A stretch of 64,000 bases of DNA. Source: Enoplolaimus lenunculus (lineage: Eukaryota; Nematoda; Enoplea; Enoplida; Thoracostomopsidae). The notes beneath the pieces were generated by a model. The model saw only the letters and a list, made by a program, of their open reading frames with translations. It searched no databases and had not been told where the DNA came from. The stretch lies in NCBI GenBank assembly GCA_030248215.1, contig JASANG010004000.1, positions 62,001 through 126,000 on the forward strand, given 5' to 3'. This document shows, one piece after another, positions 61,291 to 64,000 of the stretch. Numbering within the stretch: the first letter of the stretch is position 1; every line of letters begins with the position of its first letter. The translations under genes and the position numbers were made by a program.

Positions 61291-62733
61291 TGTTGATTTT
61301 TCTCCGCTGTACAATGAAATTGAGGTTGATACCGTCCGTACCTATACCTCTACAAATCATAAGTCGCATACTGTAGACTTTTAATAAGTTCGTACAAGGG
61401 AAGGGGTACTTCATTATCAGAAATTTACCGTTTTACTGTTAATCTTAAATTTCATTTCTAGAAATCCTAATCCAATCTAAATTCCATTCCAGAAATCCTG
61501 ATCTGATAAATAATGAGATTGTTGGAATTGCAATTTTATAAAGGTCAAATTTAGGTAGGGTTATTGGAATTGAATTTTACAATAATTGCGTTTCTTGGAA
61601 TTGAAATTCAAGGTTTGAGGAGATGCATTGTAACCTCAATTTTAACCTTTTGTGTGTTGAGGAATTGATTAAATTTGTAAGTTCAAATTTTTCGTTGAAA
61701 GTACTATACCGTAAAGTCTTAATTGAAGAACTACCGGAGTTGAATTGCAGGTTTTGTGATAGATTGTGAATAACGAAATTTCTTAGAATTGAGTATTCAA
61801 GAATTGAAAGTGCTAAAATTTTGTAAACTCTTTGGATATGAAATTTCATTCCGCGAAAGAATTTCAATTCCTATATGCCTCCTATTTTGTGAATTTTCAA
61901 TTCCTGAATGCCTAGTGCAAAACGTGGACTTCTGGAATTGAACAAAAACGTGAAATTGAGATGTGGAATTGACGCCAAAATTTTCCACCACCCCACTGTT
62001 TCAATTGTGGAGGATGCATTATTTCTCTACTACTTTCACTAAACATTAACTTATTCTGAGTTGAGTTAACTTCAAGCGAGTTAATGAGTTAAACCAAGTC
62101 AGAATTCTTATTTCAGATAGTCATACTAATCGAAACTAAGTGATTAAACTCATTCTAACTTAAAATCAACTCACCGAAATTTACAGTGTTTGTTCAATCT
62201 TTAATGAGTTGTTTTATTATCATAGTGTTTGAAAAAGGTTCTATAAATATAAAAACAGAAATTTAAGATAAATATATATAAATGGTTGTTGGCTTAGGTT
62301 TCAATGCGTCATTTGACATTATTGTTTTCAGTTTTTAGTCAAATTTTTATAACCTCTTTAAATAACATTCTAAAAATACGACAAAAAGTATTGTTAATTT
62401 TGTTATTTTTGCCAGCTCTCGGTTTAAACTGCTGCCTTAGCTTCGATCTACAAAACTCAAGTAGATTTGTTTCATCGCAACAGTTTCGTAAAAAATTTGA
62501 AGGCCTAGCCGTACGATCATTACAGAAATGTTCCAAACGAACTCAAGGCTGACTCTACCTTTGCGTTAAGCAGCACAGCGTATAGTTGAAAATCTTGCGT
62601 TATTTGTTACTATTTGGTAAAGTTTAAGTTTGAATTACTCAGCGAGATCAGTTGCGACATCTGAGAGACGCTCTTGAGCTTATACAGTTCCGCGGCGTAT
62701 TCATATACGTATGTTGTAGTACCAATCTTACTG

Positions 62734-62804
62734 TTGGTTGCGTATAGTAGCGGACCGTTAATAATCCATGAGTCGCAGATTCGAGCCCCACCGAGTCTGC
62801 AACA
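62734..62804 (+). repeat. tRNA-like sequence
   Basis: A possible acceptor stem GTTGC/GCAAC brackets about 60 bases with AGATTCGAGCCCC (B-box-like). The A box is poor, so a tRNA pseudogene or SINE head is more likely than a working tRNA. Confidence 0.25.
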
Positions 62805-62932
62805 GAATTTTCGTGAAGGGTTGTATATGATACTGCTAACTTAGAATTTATTTCTTACTGGTTTATAAATCAAATTTTGCATTTTATGCTTGTTAAAGAT
62901 TTTATCCGGATTAAACTGATTACTTTGCCATG

Positions 62933-63030
62933 GACTCGTATTCTCAAATTTGTGTAGCATCTATTACCAGTTGGTGATAAGTCTAGAAACTTTTGAACCA
63001 GTGAATCCTGAGGCTCAAAACTGAACACAC
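62933..63030. mobile_element. Half copy of family D
   Basis: CTCGTATTCTCAAATTTGTG, TAGCATCTATTACCAG and GTTGGTGATAAGTC; one arm only. Weaker half copies occur at 46440-46485 and 55930-56000. Confidence 0.5.
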
Positions 63031-63104
63031 TTTTCGCATATGATTATATATATAGTTCTTATGCGAATTAAAATAAATAGCATTAATTCCAGTAGATAAT
63101 TTGC

Positions 63105-63205
63105 AACTACAAGAAGTTCAAAGCTGCTTTGTGGCCAAACTTGCGCGTACAAGTTGCATGTGCAATCTTTTGCTGCAAAAACTTGCACGTGTGACTAGAA
63201 CTTAA
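63105..63205. repeat. Family E repeat fragment
   Basis: ACTTGCGCGTACAAGTTGC and AAAACTTGCACGTGTGAC. Confidence 0.5.
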
Positions 63206-63375
63206 TGCATTTCATAGGTATATAATATGATGAATCGTTTAAAAATCAATACTCGTTAAATTTTGGTTGATTTTTTGCTAATTCGTACAGGCTGTTAATA
63301 GATTTAAGTATTTACTATACTTTGAAACTAGTGTTACTAAACGTTAATGCAGAAAATTATAAATTTGGACTCATT

Positions 63376-63586
63376 TATAGATCAGGAATGGAACGTTTTT
63401 CTGTGGGACTGCCTGCAATAGAATATGCTTAAACTTTAGACTACTTCGTTTGCTTAGGCTCAGGGTTTGGTTTTGGCTTAAGTATAAGCTTATTTTAACG
63501 CTTAGGCGTGGGCTTAGACTTAGGCTTAGCTTTTAGAAATATGCTTATACTACTGTTACCGGTTTGTTCTATATATACGTTGGCCT
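63376..63586 (-). mobile_element. Family A element
   Basis: ATAGATCAGGAATGGAACG and TGTGGGACTGCC at the left; GCTTAGGCGTGGGC core; right end TTGTTCTATATATACGTTGGCC. Confidence 0.7.
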
Positions 63587-64000
63587 AAATTCACAACTCC
63601 TATTTTTGAAATAGGGATATGTGGACACTTCGAAGTATTCACAAAATTTTAAATACGTACAATACTTCGCTTGATACTGAATTATAATTTTACAGTTCGT
63701 TATATGTAAAATTCATGTGAAAAAATTGGTCAAAAGTGCTGATGTTTCAATCAGGTTCAATTGGTGCATTTAGAAATCGCTTATCTGTATTATTTATTAC
63801 ACATTTTATTTATATAAATATTATTATTCATTATTATCCAAAACTACAAAAGTTTCTGGTAAACATTGAACCATTTTGGAAAAAAACATTTTCACATCCA
63901 ATAGGGCAACCCAGGTCATAACAAGCTCAAAAAATAGTCAAAACTAAAATATGGCGGTAAGATTATTAAGTAGGAAAAGTGCGTTTAGCTTTTAGCTCGC

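Larger units (their letters stand above)
45800..64000. other. Gene-poor stretch after the Skeletor-like gene
   Basis: Apart from the listed elements I see only AT-rich unique sequence and short open frames without exon-like boundaries. 61440-62000 is enriched in GGAATTGAA-like words on both strands, a degenerate low-complexity tract. Confidence 0.6.

Noticed and set aside
61577-61867. Minus-strand frame of 96 residues
   Set aside because: Lies in a tract of repeated GGAATTGAA-like words; the frame follows from low complexity.
1-64000. CRISPR array, rRNA gene, bacterial operon or complete transposase
   Set aside because: Repeats have no uniform spacers, no rRNA motifs are seen, genes carry introns, and no frame has a recognisable transposase or reverse transcriptase motif.

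Overview
The window looks like a eukaryotic, repeat-rich, AT-rich chromosome segment, most likely from a nematode with an expanded genome. Three things point that way. The hexamer TTAGGC (CCTAAG on the other strand), which is the nematode telomere unit, recurs throughout. Splice acceptors are nearly all of the TTTCAG/TTTTAG type. Genes consist of small exons separated by introns full of short inverted-repeat elements. The lineage is an inference; no rRNA or mitochondrial sequence is present to confirm it.

Three multi-exon host genes can be assembled exon by exon, with every junction in phase. (1) 11218-14180 (+): three exons, 463 residues, a secreted Frizzled cysteine-rich-domain protein with a long asparagine run and no recognisable second domain. 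(2) 15744-25027 (-): twelve exons, 702 residues, a secreted cholinesterase/neuroligin-family alpha/beta-hydrolase. Its nucleophile serine is glycine, and it has a loop of about 134 residues where relatives have a short one. (3) 35776-45523 (+): thirteen exons, 836 residues, a Skeletor/Knickkopf-like extracellular protein with a Gln-rich N-terminal region, two DM13 domains and a cupredoxin-like C-terminal domain; the DOMON domain of the family is not found. A fourth, uncertain, intronless gene of unknown function lies at 1667-2269 (-).

The remaining sequence is mostly non-autonomous DNA elements. The dominant family (called A here) is flanked by short terminal inverted repeats (GGCCMATGTAAAGAWCAGG-like) and carries a core of degenerate (TTAGGC)n. 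About twenty copies or fragments are present, in both orientations, in intergenic DNA and in introns. Other inverted-repeat families (called B, C, D, E, G, H, K, L, M, P) recur two to nine times each, some with TTAGGC-like or other hexamer cores. A tRNA-derived element with A/B-box-like motifs and imperfect inverted ends occurs at 60467-60711 and, interrupted by a TTAGGC element, at 50128-50530.

Layout: 1-11217 mainly repeats plus the small minus-strand ORF; 11218-14180 Frizzled-CRD gene; 15744-25027 pseudo-esterase gene; 25028-35775 repeats; 35776-45523 Skeletor-like gene; 45524-64000 repeats and anonymous AT-rich sequence with no gene I can support. All three assembled proteins are predicted to be secreted and could act outside the cell (Wnt binding, adhesion, cuticle matrix), but nothing in the sequence links them in one pathway.
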